DNA of 10,628 nt, taken from an uncultured Collinsella sp. Its GTDB lineage: Bacteria > Actinomycetota > Coriobacteriia > Coriobacteriales > Coriobacteriaceae. Positions 1-6,670 of the stretch are shown piece after piece. Location: positions 1-10,628 of the forward strand of contig CAUCXP010000036.1 of NCBI GenBank assembly GCA_958446785.1, given 5' to 3'. Numbering within the stretch: position 1 is the stretch's first letter; each line of letters starts with the position of its first letter. The translations under genes and the position numbers were made by a program. The notes under the pieces are model-generated. The model was given only the letters and a program-made list of their open reading frames with translations, was not told the DNA's origin and did not search any database.

Positions 1-21
1 CCGAGCCGTCGGATGACTTGA
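1..21 (+). other. Possible 3' tail of an upstream gene
   Basis: The first bases lie directly before a strong plus-strand terminator, so a gene probably ends here. Two plus-strand frames close with TGA at 14-16 and at 19-21, and either would fit. Too little is visible to identify a product. The third frame runs through the terminator hairpin and is an unlikely candidate. Confidence 0.3.
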
Positions 22-23
22 AG

Positions 24-56
24 AAGGGGGAGGCCTCGCGGCCTCCCCCTTTTTTT
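24..56 (+). terminator. Rho-independent terminator
   Basis: A perfect 10-bp GC-rich stem, GGGGGAGGCC (26-35) with GGCCTCCCCC (40-49), has a TCGC loop and is followed by seven T residues (50-56). It terminates whatever transcript enters from the left edge on the plus strand. On the minus strand the stem is followed only by TT, so it is mainly a one-way terminator. Confidence 0.93.
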
Positions 57-66
57 GCGTTTACGG

Positions 67-89
67 GGTGTAAATGACTCAATTACACC
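67..89. repeat. 23-bp dyad symmetry, possible operator or 3' hairpin
   Basis: GGTGTAA (67-73) is mirrored by TTACACC (83-89). Inside, TGA and TCA also pair around a central C at 78, with a single A·A mismatch (74/82). It lies between the left terminator and the 3' end of the minus-strand membrane protein gene. No T-tract follows on either strand, so it is not an ordinary rho-independent terminator. It could be a protein binding site or a 3' hairpin of the minus-strand transcript. Confidence 0.5.
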
Positions 90-120
90 AGACGATCTTG
101 TTGTTTTTGGTATTGAGCCT

Positions 121-588
121 TTATTTAAAGAAAATAAATCGTATAACAAGGGCAACTGCTATGGCCGCAATGATCAAAAGCAGAATTGTCAGCTGATGCT
201 GCTTGCGTCGTTTACTTGACGAAACGAAGATTGATTTTCCCTGTTTTGGCGTTTCGAGATAGCGAGCCGAATGCGTCAAGGTTTGCTTGGGTCGAGGCCC
301 TCTTTGTTGATGAGCGGCGGATGCTTTCATCGGCTCATCGCTAGCTGCGCTGTTTTTAGATAATGGTGCGTCTTTCAGATATACAGGGTCTCCCGAGGCA
401 ACGCCCATATGTTTACGTCCCGTTTGGGCATCCTCGAGCGTTTGATATCGATTTCTCGTCACATAATCGGGCTCAGGATCATTAATGGGCTCTTGCGAGA
501 TGTGGGGGCGATGGAACCGTGGAGGCTGCGTAGAAGTATCTTCGCCCTGCGTCGGCATAAACATATTGTTCTGGTTTTGGTCGTCCAT
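121..588 (-). CDS. Small C-terminally anchored membrane protein of unknown function
   Basis: I do not recognise this 155-residue protein. Residues 1-125 are hydrophilic, rich in Pro, Gln, Asn, Ser and charged residues, and probably disordered. A basic patch KRRK (126-129) precedes one hydrophobic segment of about 22 residues (roughly 132-153), and the chain ends FIFFK. There is no N-terminal signal peptide, so the topology fits a single C-terminal anchor with the long N-terminal part in the cytoplasm, the basic patch marking the inner side. The ATG at 588 is preceded by AAAGGG (minus strand, about 593-598) at good spacing, which supports the start. It diverges from hsp20. The codon use is more AT-rich than in the neighbouring genes. 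The coding call is supported by the ribosome binding site and the clean hydrophilic-then-membrane pattern; function is unknown. Confidence 0.72.
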   Translation of the reverse strand: MDDQNQNNMFMPTQGEDTSTQPPRFHRPHISQEPINDPEPDYVTRNRYQTLEDAQTGRKHMGVASGDPVYLKDAPLSKNSAASDEPMKASAAHQQRGPRPKQTLTHSARYLETPKQGKSIFVSSSKRRKQHQLTILLLIIAAIAVALVIRFIFFK

Positions 589-657
589 GATGCCCTTTAG
601 CTCGTTACCAACAACGTGTACGCGCTCATTGTAAGCCCCTTGTTATTTGTGGCTGCG

Positions 658-687
658 AACATACTTCTTATTTAAGCTCTGGTTCAA
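658..687 (-). promoter_or_regulatory. Candidate promoter of the membrane protein gene
   Basis: Read on the minus strand, TTGAAC (687-682) and TATGTT (663-658) are separated by 18 bases, which resembles a housekeeping sigma promoter. The transcript would start roughly 60 bases before the ATG at 588. The -35 box lies inside the small inverted repeat 681-693. The hexamers are imperfect, so this is a prediction. Confidence 0.4.
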
Positions 688-693
688 AGAACC
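681..693. repeat. Inverted repeat GGTTC-AAA-GAACC
   Basis: A perfect 5-bp dyad with a 3-base spacer overlaps the putative -35 box of the minus-strand gene. It runs directly into a short tandem repeat AACCTTAACCTTA (690-702). It could be an operator in the divergent promoter region. At this length it could also be coincidental. Confidence 0.35.
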
Positions 694-729
694 TTAACCT
701 TACTAAGACCTGAGTCATACACACTTAGA

Positions 730-822
730 TATGCTTATAGTACTGGACTCAAAAAACTTTATAGTCGATGTATATATGAGCACTGGGTGGGCATATATAA
801 GAGCGTCAAAAGAAGTCCCAGT
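730..822 (+). promoter_or_regulatory. AT-rich promoter region of hsp20
   Basis: Several -10-like hexamers lie here: TATAGT at 736-741, TATAGT at 760-765 and TATAAG at 796-801. None has a convincing -35 box at 16-18 bases, so the true start cannot be chosen. ACTGGG (782-787) and CCCAGT (817-822) form an inverted repeat spanning the 796-801 box. TGAGTC (711-716) and GACTCA (746-751) form a second, wider pair. No CIRCE or full HAIR (HspR) operator is visible. Confidence 0.4.
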
Positions 823-841
823 CACCTAGAAGATGGCTCGG

Positions 842-859
842 CAGTCCTTAAAAGGAGTG
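842..859 (+). promoter_or_regulatory. Hairpin sequestering the hsp20 ribosome binding site
   Basis: The Shine-Dalgarno AAGGAG (852-857) lies 8 bases before the ATG at 866. Its AGGA (853-856) pairs with TCCT (845-848) across a TAAA loop. Beyond a G·G mismatch (844/857), A843-T858 and C842-G859 extend the stem. A weak, mismatch-containing stem over the ribosome binding site of a small heat-shock gene is the layout of RNA thermometers such as ROSE and fourU. It is short enough to be a chance fold, so the thermometer role is inference. Confidence 0.4.
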
Positions 860-865
860 GTAAAC

Positions 866-1297
866 ATGGCAAGCATGGTTCCTTATCGTTCGGTTTTTGG
901 CGTTCGTCCTTCTGCTAGCTCGCTGTTCGATCTGTTTGATGATATGACCGACCTTGCAAACAACTCGATTGCCTCCAAGGCGTTCCCCGTTGACGTTGAG
1001 GACAAGGGCGATGGCTACGAGGTCAAGGCGTATCTGACCGGTGTCGCCAAGGATGACATCGACGTTGAGCTCAATGAGGGTCGCCTGTCCATCAGCGTGA
1101 ACGTCGAGGAGAGCGCCGAAAACGAGGGTAAGAACTTCCTCCAGAAGGAGTTCGGCTCGTACAGTGCGACGCGCGGCGTGTATCTGAAGGACGCTTCGAG
1201 CGAGGGCCTTTCGGCTAAGTATGCTGACGGCATCCTGACCGTTACGGTTCCTAAGATTGTCGAGAAGAAGAACGTCACGAAGATCTCTATCGACTAA
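866..1297 (+). CDS. Hsp20 family small heat-shock protein
   Basis: This is an ATP-independent holdase chaperone that binds unfolding proteins in the cytoplasm and keeps them soluble for refolding by other chaperones. The protein has 143 residues, normal for the family. The N-terminal arm (1-40) is hydrophobic and Phe-rich (SLFDLFDDM). The alpha-crystallin domain spans roughly 40-130 and carries the family signature A-x3-G-x-L as ADGILTV (120-126). The C-terminus ends KISID, giving the I-x-I motif (140-142) that docks neighbouring dimers in oligomers. An upstream in-frame ATG at 833 lacks a ribosome binding site, while ATG 866 has AAGGAG eight bases before it, so 866 is chosen. The gene appears monocistronic: a strong hairpin terminator follows. 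The AT-rich leader and the hairpin at the ribosome binding site suggest heat-responsive control. Confidence 0.95.
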   Translation: MASMVPYRSVFGVRPSASSLFDLFDDMTDLANNSIASKAFPVDVEDKGDGYEVKAYLTGVAKDDIDVELNEGRLSISVNVEESAENEGKNFLQKEFGSYSATRGVYLKDASSEGLSAKYADGILTVTVPKIVEKKNVTKISID

Positions 1298-1330
1298 CGA
1301 TGGCTCTGCTTCAATCGAGAGTATGAGTTA

Positions 1331-1367
1331 AGGGGGCTGGGAAGTGATTCCCAGCCCCCTTTTGTTG
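1331..1367 (+). terminator. Terminator of hsp20, shared with the convergent gene
   Basis: A perfect 13-bp stem, AGGGGGCTGGGAA (1331-1343) with its complement at 1348-1360, has a GTGA tetraloop and runs into TTTTGTTGT. It ends hsp20 transcription. On the minus strand the stem is followed only by TTAAC, so any stop to walJ read-through there would rest on the stem alone. Confidence 0.92.
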
Positions 1368-1377
1368 TCTTGAGGGG

Positions 1378-2187
1378 CTATTGAATGGTTGTCGGTTGAT
1401 ACTGGCTTGCAGGGCGTATCGAGAGCTTCCGTGGCCCTTGAAGACGGGTGGCAGAACTGCCGAGTTCATCATCGAGACTTGCATCAAGCGCGTTGGCATA
1501 GCTTTTGACGGTAAGGCTTGGACGATTATTGTCCTGGCTGATATGCATGGCGATGAGCTGTTCGGTGCGATCGGTAACAAGTTCGCGCGCGGCTTCGGCG
1601 GCCTGGTTGTTGGAGAGGTGCCCCTTTGTGGACAGGATGCGCTCCTGAAGAAAGCGGGGGTACGCTCCTTCGCGCAACATAGTTACATCGTGGTTACTTT
1701 CGAGCGCGAGAACTCGACAGTCTTTGAGGATGCCTATGGCCTTGCTCGATAACTCTCCGGTGTCGGTGGCAAACCCAATGGAATCATCGAGAGCATTAAA
1801 TCGATAGCCGACAGGATTGATGACATCGTGCGATGTTGAGTAGGTTTGCACGTGGATGCCGGCAATGGGGAGCGTGTCGCCGGGGTCAAATTCCTCTACG
1901 GGCAGGTGCGCGAGGTTTTCTTTGCATGAAAGGGTGTCCCTGCTGGCAAAGAGGGGACCATGCCAGTGCTTGCACCATACATCGAGCCCCTTGATATGGT
2001 CACCATGCTCATGGGTGATTACAAGAGAGGCGACGTCGTCTGCCGAGAGGCCAAGCTCCGCCATGCGTTTAAGTGTCTCGCGGCGGGACAGGCCGTTGTC
2101 GATCATGATGAGCCCCTGAGGCCCCTCGACGAGTGCGCAGTTGCCTTTTGAGCCGCTGCCGAGGATATGAAGGTGCAGGCGAGACAT
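1378..2187 (-). CDS. walJ: WalJ/YycJ-family metallo-beta-lactamase-fold hydrolase
   Basis: A 269-residue cytoplasmic MBL-fold protein, close to the length of Bacillus subtilis YycJ (WalJ), which is linked to the WalRK cell-wall regulon and is a proposed nuclease; its exact substrate is not settled. It opens with the family signature GSGSKGNC (10-17). The metal-binding motif HEHGDH is at 59-64, followed by STSHD (117-121), FATDTG (139-144), LESNHD (162-167) and GHLSN (189-193). All ligands needed for a dinuclear metal centre appear present. The reading frame extends upstream to 2268, but those 27 residues do not resemble the family and would overlap tilS. ATG 2187 starts right before the conserved fold, although its ribosome binding site is weak (TTTGGAATC). 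It is convergent with hsp20 and divergent from tilS. No WalRK genes are visible, so the link to cell-wall control is by family only. Confidence 0.9.
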   Translation of the reverse strand: MSRLHLHILGSGSKGNCALVEGPQGLIMIDNGLSRRETLKRMAELGLSADDVASLVITHEHGDHIKGLDVWCKHWHGPLFASRDTLSCKENLAHLPVEEFDPGDTLPIAGIHVQTYSTSHDVINPVGYRFNALDDSIGFATDTGELSSKAIGILKDCRVLALESNHDVTMLREGAYPRFLQERILSTKGHLSNNQAAEAARELVTDRTEQLIAMHISQDNNRPSLTVKSYANALDASLDDELGSSATRLQGPRKLSIRPASQYQPTTIQ

Positions 2188-2201
2188 AAGATTCCAAAGG
2201 A

Positions 2202-2230
2202 TACAATGAGTGCGGACGAATAGAGGAGGA
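2202..2230 (+). promoter_or_regulatory. -10 box and ribosome binding site of tilS
   Basis: TACAAT at 2202-2207 is a near-consensus -10 box, and GAGGAGGA at 2223-2230 is a strong Shine-Dalgarno sequence five bases before ATG 2236. The leader would be very short. No clear -35 box is visible; it would fall within the 5' end of the divergent walJ gene. Confidence 0.5.
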
Positions 2231-2235
2231 AGCGA

Positions 2236-3777
2236 ATGCCAACGGTATCTCAGCACTATGGACATCATGCCGCGCCGAGGACGGATAAGAGCGCCCTGGC
2301 AACGCGGCGGGCCGCTGCCCCCGTAGTGCTCATGGTATCAGGCGGTGCGGACTCGACGGCGCTGCTCCTTATGGCTTGCACATCAAAGCTGGATATCCAG
2401 GACGGGCGCGGCGTCGCTCCCATTGCGCGCGAGCGATTGCACGTGCTGCATGTAAACCATCATCTGCGCGGGGAGGCATCCGATGGCGACGAGGCCTTTG
2501 TACGTGACCTGTGCGCGCAATACGGCTTGCCGCTGTGTGTTGAGCATGCCTATTTTGATGACGAATCGGGCAATATCGAGGCTGCGGCTCGCGAGGTGCG
2601 CTATGCCGCGGCACGGAGATATGTTCGCGAACTTTGTGCTGAATCGGGCGCACCGCGGACGGCGGCTCGTATCTGTACCGCGCATACTTCGTCGGACCGC
2701 GCGGAAACATTTTTGATGAATGCCATTAAAGGGTCGGGTCCCGCGGGTCTATCGAGCATTCCGCGCCGTCGGAACATTGTGGTTCGCCCCTTGCTCGACC
2801 TCACGCACGATGAGCTCGTGAGCTATCTGCAGGTGCACGGTCAGCCATGGCGGGAAGATGAAAGCAACGAGGACGTTTCGTACCTGCGCAACTATGTACG
2901 CCATCGGGTGATGCCGGTGGTGGCACGGCGCAACGCGAGCGTCTGTAAGACGATTGGCGCCGCTTGCGAGATCTTAGGCGATGAGGATGCCTTTCTTTCC
3001 CAGCTTTCCGCACAGGCGTTCCGAAGCTGCCTGCGTAAGGAGGCGGCGGGTGCACTGGTTCTTGACGCTCGCCGACTGGCCGCGGCCGAGGTGGTGATTG
3101 CTCGGCGCATGGTGCGACTGGCAATTAAGCGTATCGACCCCGACGCTCGCCCGGAGATGCGGCATGTGGAGCGCGTGCTCGCCTGTGTCGCCGAAGGCTC
3201 GGGTTCGGTCACGCTGCCGGCGGGAATCGATGCGCGCGTGGAGTTTGGCATGCTGTCATTCAAGGCTCCGGCGGCGCGCGAGGGATTAGTTGCCGATTGG
3301 GTCACCATTCCCGGTCGATTGCCGCTGGGGGCGGGCCGCATTCTTGTGGCAGAGCCGATGGCCGTCGAGCCGGGGTGTGATATTGTGCGCCGTGCCCGCG
3401 AACTCGCGGGTGCCGGAGGGGTGGTCGCGATGGTGGATGCTGCGACGCTGGGCTTTGCCGATCGCGATAACGAACGGATGCTCGCCGGCTCGCGCGGGGA
3501 GATTCCCGCCGAGGCGCGTTTGGCGCGTCTGTGGGTAGACGGTCCCGCGCCGGGGGATGTGATGTGTCCGTTGGGCATGAGTGGGCGAAGTAAGAAGGTA
3601 TCCGACCTGCTCAACGAGGCTCGTATTCCCGTATCTGAGCGCTCTGGCGTACCCGTGGTAAGAACGGCTCCGGGAGGTGCCGTAGTATGGGTCGCAGGCG
3701 TTCGCACGGACGAGCGTTTTAAATGCACGGCCGCAACGCGCGTGGCGTATCTGCTTCGTGTGGTCGATGCGGAATAG
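2236..3777 (+). CDS. tilS: tRNA(Ile)-lysidine synthetase TilS
   Basis: TilS attaches lysine to C34 of the CAU-anticodon tRNA-Ile using ATP, changing its decoding from AUG to AUA; it is normally essential. The protein has 513 residues, longer than the E. coli and B. subtilis enzymes. The N-type PP-loop ATPase motif SGGADS is at 35-40, followed by HVNHHLRG (72-79) and HTSSDRAET (150-158), where many homologues have DDQAET. WREDESN with the following RNYVRHRVMP (205-227) is the conserved end of the catalytic domain. A C-terminal substrate-binding domain follows from about 435, with PLGMSGRSKKVSDLL. The middle region (about 240-430) is less conserved and accounts for the extra length. A strong ribosome binding site fixes the start. 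It heads the conserved order tilS–hpt–ftsH. A 147-base gap with its own -10 box before hpt suggests partial uncoupling. Confidence 0.95.
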   Translation: MPTVSQHYGHHAAPRTDKSALATRRAAAPVVLMVSGGADSTALLLMACTSKLDIQDGRGVAPIARERLHVLHVNHHLRGEASDGDEAFVRDLCAQYGLPLCVEHAYFDDESGNIEAAAREVRYAAARRYVRELCAESGAPRTAARICTAHTSSDRAETFLMNAIKGSGPAGLSSIPRRRNIVVRPLLDLTHDELVSYLQVHGQPWREDESNEDVSYLRNYVRHRVMPVVARRNASVCKTIGAACEILGDEDAFLSQLSAQAFRSCLRKEAAGALVLDARRLAAAEVVIARRMVRLAIKRIDPDARPEMRHVERVLACVAEGSGSVTLPAGIDARVEFGMLSFKAPAAREGLVADWVTIPGRLPLGAGRILVAEPMAVEPGCDIVRRARELAGAGGVVAMVDAATLGFADRDNERMLAGSRGEIPAEARLARLWVDGPAPGDVMCPLGMSGRSKKVSDLLNEARIPVSERSGVPVVRTAPGGAVVWVAGVRTDERFKCTAATRVAYLLRVVDAE

Positions 3778-3796
3778 CGTCCCACGCCAGCTATTC
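3772..3796 (+). other. Stem-loop across the tilS stop codon
   Basis: GAATA (3772-3776) pairs with TATTC (3792-3796), and GCGT (3777-3780) with ACGC (3784-3787) around a CCC loop, leaving a CAGC bulge. It covers the tilS stop codon. No T-tract follows, so it is at most a weak terminator or an mRNA 3' hairpin. Confidence 0.3.
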
Positions 3797-3828
3797 TGTG
3801 CGACGTTGACGGTATTCCCGCGCTGATG

Positions 3829-3868
3829 GCGCACGGGCTGGTAAATATACCCCGTGCGCTGCTAGAAT
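3829..3868 (+). promoter_or_regulatory. hpt promoter region with a 9-bp inverted repeat
   Basis: GCGCACGGG (3829-3837) and CCCGTGCGC (3851-3859) form a perfect inverted repeat around a 13-base AT-rich centre. TAGAAT (3863-3868), a good -10 box, starts four bases after the repeat. The dyad therefore occupies the -35 region, where a repressor or activator could bind. No T-tract follows, so a terminator is unlikely. Confidence 0.45.
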
Positions 3869-3924
3869 GTGTAGTTCGCGTCCATACGGCGGTGTGTGGG
3901 CGATAAGCACAAGAAAGGGTTGTC

Positions 3925-4473
3925 ATGGCTTCTCAACATCCGGATATCGAGAAGGTTCTGTTTACGCAGGAGGATATCGACGGTATCGTCTCTCGCCTAG
4001 GCGAGCAGATTACTCGCGACTACGCGGGTAAGGATCTGGTGCTGATTGCGGTCTTGCGCGGCGCCGTGGTCTTTATGGGCGACCTGATGCGCAAGATCGA
4101 GCTGCCGACCAACATCGATTTCATGGCTGTTTCGAGCTATGGCGACGGTGTGAAGTCCTCGGGCATCGTGCGTATCATTAAGGACCTGGATATCGACATC
4201 CGCGGTCGCGACGTGCTGATCGTCGAGGACATTCTGGACTCGGGCCTGACGCTCAAGTATCTGATGAAGAACCTCGAGAGCCGCAAGCCCGCCTCGCTGG
4301 AGGTCGCCGCCTTCCTGTGGAAGGACGTTGAGGACCGTACCTCGGCCGTCACGCCCAAGTATGTTGGAACCCATTGCCCCGATGCCTTTGTGGTGGGCTA
4401 CGGCCTCGACTATGCCGAGCGCTATCGTAACCTTCCGTATCTGGGCATTTTGAAACCGGAGGTTTATTCGTAA
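3925..4473 (+). CDS. hpt: Hypoxanthine phosphoribosyltransferase
   Basis: A purine salvage enzyme that joins hypoxanthine (and usually guanine) to PRPP, giving IMP or GMP and pyrophosphate in the cytoplasm. Its 182 residues match the bacterial family. The PRPP-binding loop VLIVEDILDSGLT is at 97-109 with the acidic pair E101-D102. The N-terminal VLRGAVVFMGDL (43-54), SSYGDG (70-75) and the C-terminal VVGYGLDYAERYRNLPYLG (156-174) are all characteristic. ATG 3925 has AAAGGG five bases upstream. It is followed one base later by ftsH, so the two are almost certainly co-transcribed and probably translationally coupled. This hpt–ftsH pairing is common in Gram-positive bacteria. The exact base preference (hypoxanthine versus guanine) cannot be read from the sequence. 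Confidence 0.95.
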   Translation: MASQHPDIEKVLFTQEDIDGIVSRLGEQITRDYAGKDLVLIAVLRGAVVFMGDLMRKIELPTNIDFMAVSSYGDGVKSSGIVRIIKDLDIDIRGRDVLIVEDILDSGLTLKYLMKNLESRKPASLEVAAFLWKDVEDRTSAVTPKYVGTHCPDAFVVGYGLDYAERYRNLPYLGILKPEVYS

Positions 4474-4474
4474 G

Positions 4475-6613
4475 ATGCCCGATGACCGTAACGATAACAA
4501 TTCCCAGACTCCCCGGGAGCCTAAGATCCCGGGGATGCCCGGAGGCAAGAAGCCCACGCGTACGGGCTGGCTGTATTTTATTTTGGCTTGCGCGCTTCTG
4601 GGCTACGCCTTCTTTAACATGGGCTCCGGCTTTGCCAACTCCAGCAATACCGTTAAGCTCGCGACGAGCGAGATGGTCAACGCCATTAAGCAGGACCGTG
4701 TCGAAGATTTGACCTATACGGTTCAAGACGGAAGCGTGGCGGGTCATTACTGGAAGACAAAAAAGGACAAGGGCGATACGAGCGAGCTCAAGAGCTTCTC
4801 CTCGACCTATGTCGGCTCCGATTCGCTTGCCGAGCTTATGGCGGAGCACCCCGATACCAAGTACATCGTCAACACCAATGACCCCGATTTTTGGGGCGAC
4901 CTGGCGATGAGCGTGCTTCCGACGATCGCCCTGATCGCCATCATGTTCTACTTTATGCGCCAGATGATGGGCGCCAACAACAGGAACATGCAGTTTGGCA
5001 AGACTAACGCCAAGACCAACGAGGCCACGCGCCCCAAGGTCAAGTTTGAGGATGTTGCCGGTGTGGACGAGGCAGTCGAGGAGCTCGAGGAGATCCGCGA
5101 CTTTTTGAGCGATCCGGACCGCTATCGCAAGCTGGGCGCCAAGATCCCGCGTGGCGTGTTGCTGGTTGGCCCTCCGGGTACTGGTAAGACCCTGCTGGCC
5201 AAGGCCGTTGCCGGCGAGGCGGGCGTGCCGTTCTTTAGCATCTCGGGTTCTGACTTTGTCGAGATGTTCGTGGGTGTCGGCGCCAGCCGCGTGCGTGACC
5301 TCTTTAAGGAGGTCAAGTCCCAGGCCCCGTCGATCATCTTTATCGACGAGATCGATGCCGTGGGGCGTCAGCGCGGAGCCGGTCTGGGCGGCGGTCACGA
5401 CGAGCGCGAGCAGACGCTCAACCAGCTGCTGGTCGAGATGGACGGTTTTGAGGAAAGCGAGTCGGTCATCCTGATCGCCGCGACCAACCGTCCTGACATC
5501 CTGGATCCGGCATTGCTGCGTCCCGGTCGTTTTGACCGTCAGGTTACGGTCGACCGTCCGGATGTGAAGGGCCGCGAGCAGATCTTGCGCGTGCATGCCG
5601 AGAACAAGCCGATGGACGAGGACGTTAAGTTTGAGAAGCTCGCCCAGATGACCGTTGGCTTTACCGGCGCCGACCTGGCGAACTTGCTCAATGAGTCTGC
5701 ACTGTTGGCTGCCCGCCGTCATCGTTCCGTGATCTCGATGGACGAGGTCGAGGAGTCGATGGAGCGCGTGATTGCCGGTCCGCAGCGCAAGGGTCGTGTG
5801 ATGACCGAAGCCGAGCGCACCACGATTGCCTACCACGAAAGCGGTCACGCCCTGGTGGGCCACGTCCTGGAGCATTCCGATCCGGTTCACAAGATCTCGA
5901 TCGTCAGCCGCGGCCAGGCGCTGGGCTACACGCTGCAGCTTCCGCAGGAGGACCACTTCCTCAAGACCAAGAACGAGATGCTCGACGAGCTTGCCGTGTT
6001 CTTGGGCGGTCGCGTTGCCGAGGAGCTCATGTGCGACGACATCACATCGGGCGCGAGCAACGATCTGGAGCGCGCGACCAAGATGGCGCGCGAGATGGTC
6101 ACGCGCCTGGGCATGAGCGAGGAGCTTGGAACGCAGGTGTTTGGTGAGGCACAGCATCAGGTATTCCTGGGCCGCGATTACGCCGATCACCAGGATTACT
6201 CCGAGGAGACGGCGCGCCGCATCGATATCGAGGTTCAGCGCATCATGCGCGAGGCCCATCGCCGTGCGGTCGAGATTTTGGATGCCCGTCGCGATCAGCT
6301 CGATCTGATGGCCAAGGTGCTGCTTGAGCGCGAGACCGTCGAAGGCGACGCCGTGAACGCCCTGCTCGACAACGAGTGGGATGCCTATCTTGAGCGCGAG
6401 GGCGATATCCTGGCGGCCAAGGAGGAGCGCAATGCCAAGGCGGCCGGCATGCCGACCAAGAAGCGTGCGCCTCGTATGAGCGAGGAGGAGCTTGCGGCGG
6501 ACGCCGCGGCATTTGCGCAGGCGGCTATGCAGGAAGATGCAGAGATCGCATCCGATGATGCCGGCGATGACTGTGCCGTCAATGCCGGTGCCGACACCGA
6601 CGACGACAAATAG
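4475..6613 (+). CDS. ftsH: ATP-dependent zinc metalloprotease FtsH
   Basis: A membrane-anchored hexameric AAA+ protease that extracts and degrades misassembled membrane proteins and short-lived regulators. The 712-residue chain shows, in order: a hydrophilic N-terminus, a first membrane segment (about 32-49), an extracytoplasmic domain (50-141), a second membrane segment (142-161), and a cytoplasmic AAA domain. Walker A is GPPGTGKT (232-239), Walker B IIFIDEID (287-294), and the second region of homology runs about 337-355 with arginines in RPGRFDR. The zinc protease site is HESGH (454-458), with the probable third ligand D530 in SNDLERAT. The last 45 or so residues are acidic and Ala/Asp-rich, ending TDDDK, and fall outside the conserved fold. 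GGAGG (4458-4462) inside the end of hpt lies 12 bases before the ATG, consistent with coupling to hpt. A terminator follows directly. Confidence 0.97.
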   Translation: MPDDRNDNNSQTPREPKIPGMPGGKKPTRTGWLYFILACALLGYAFFNMGSGFANSSNTVKLATSEMVNAIKQDRVEDLTYTVQDGSVAGHYWKTKKDKGDTSELKSFSSTYVGSDSLAELMAEHPDTKYIVNTNDPDFWGDLAMSVLPTIALIAIMFYFMRQMMGANNRNMQFGKTNAKTNEATRPKVKFEDVAGVDEAVEELEEIRDFLSDPDRYRKLGAKIPRGVLLVGPPGTGKTLLAKAVAGEAGVPFFSISGSDFVEMFVGVGASRVRDLFKEVKSQAPSIIFIDEIDAVGRQRGAGLGGGHDEREQTLNQLLVEMDGFEESESVILIAATNRPDILDPALLRPGRFDRQVTVDRPDVKGREQILRVHAENKPMDEDVKFEKLAQMTVGFTGADLANLLNESALLAARRHRSVISMDEVEESMERVIAGPQRKGRVMTEAERTTIAYHESGHALVGHVLEHSDPVHKISIVSRGQALGYTLQLPQEDHFLKTKNEMLDELAVFLGGRVAEELMCDDITSGASNDLERATKMAREMVTRLGMSEELGTQVFGEAQHQVFLGRDYADHQDYSEETARRIDIEVQRIMREAHRRAVEILDARRDQLDLMAKVLLERETVEGDAVNALLDNEWDAYLEREGDILAAKEERNAKAAGMPTKKRAPRMSEEELAADAAAFAQAAMQEDAEIASDDAGDDCAVNAGADTDDDK

Positions 6614-6624
6614 TCTTTGTGGCG

Positions 6625-6660
6625 AAAGCCTCTGCGGGGAAACCTGCGGAGGCTTTTTCT
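6625..6660 (+). terminator. Terminator of the hpt–ftsH transcript
   Basis: A 14-bp stem (6625-6638 with 6643-6656, two G·T wobbles) has a GAAA tetraloop and ends in a TTTTT-C-TTTT tract. It starts 11 bases after the ftsH stop codon and is a textbook rho-independent terminator. Confidence 0.93.
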
Positions 6661-6670
6661 TTTGAGCGAT

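Noticed and set aside
833..865. Upstream ATG for hsp20
   Set aside because: No ribosome binding site lies before 833, whereas AAGGAG lies eight bases before ATG 866, and the added residues are not family-like.
601..865. CIRCE or HAIR heat-shock operator upstream of hsp20
   Set aside because: I found neither TTAGCACTC-N9-GAGTGCTAA nor CTTGAGT-N7-ACTCAAG; the TGAGTC and GACTCA half-sites are too far apart.
2188..2268. N-terminal extension of walJ
   Set aside because: The extension overlaps the tilS start and signals, and the conserved family sequence begins right after the Met at 2187.
2892..3926. Minus-strand open frame of 344 codons opposite tilS
   Set aside because: Ser/Arg/Thr/Ala-rich shadow translation of tilS without domain features.
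4349..6259. Long minus-strand open frame of 636 codons opposite ftsH
   Set aside because: It is the antisense shadow of a clear FtsH gene, has biased Leu/His/Arg composition and no recognisable domain. High-GC coding DNA often leaves such frames open.
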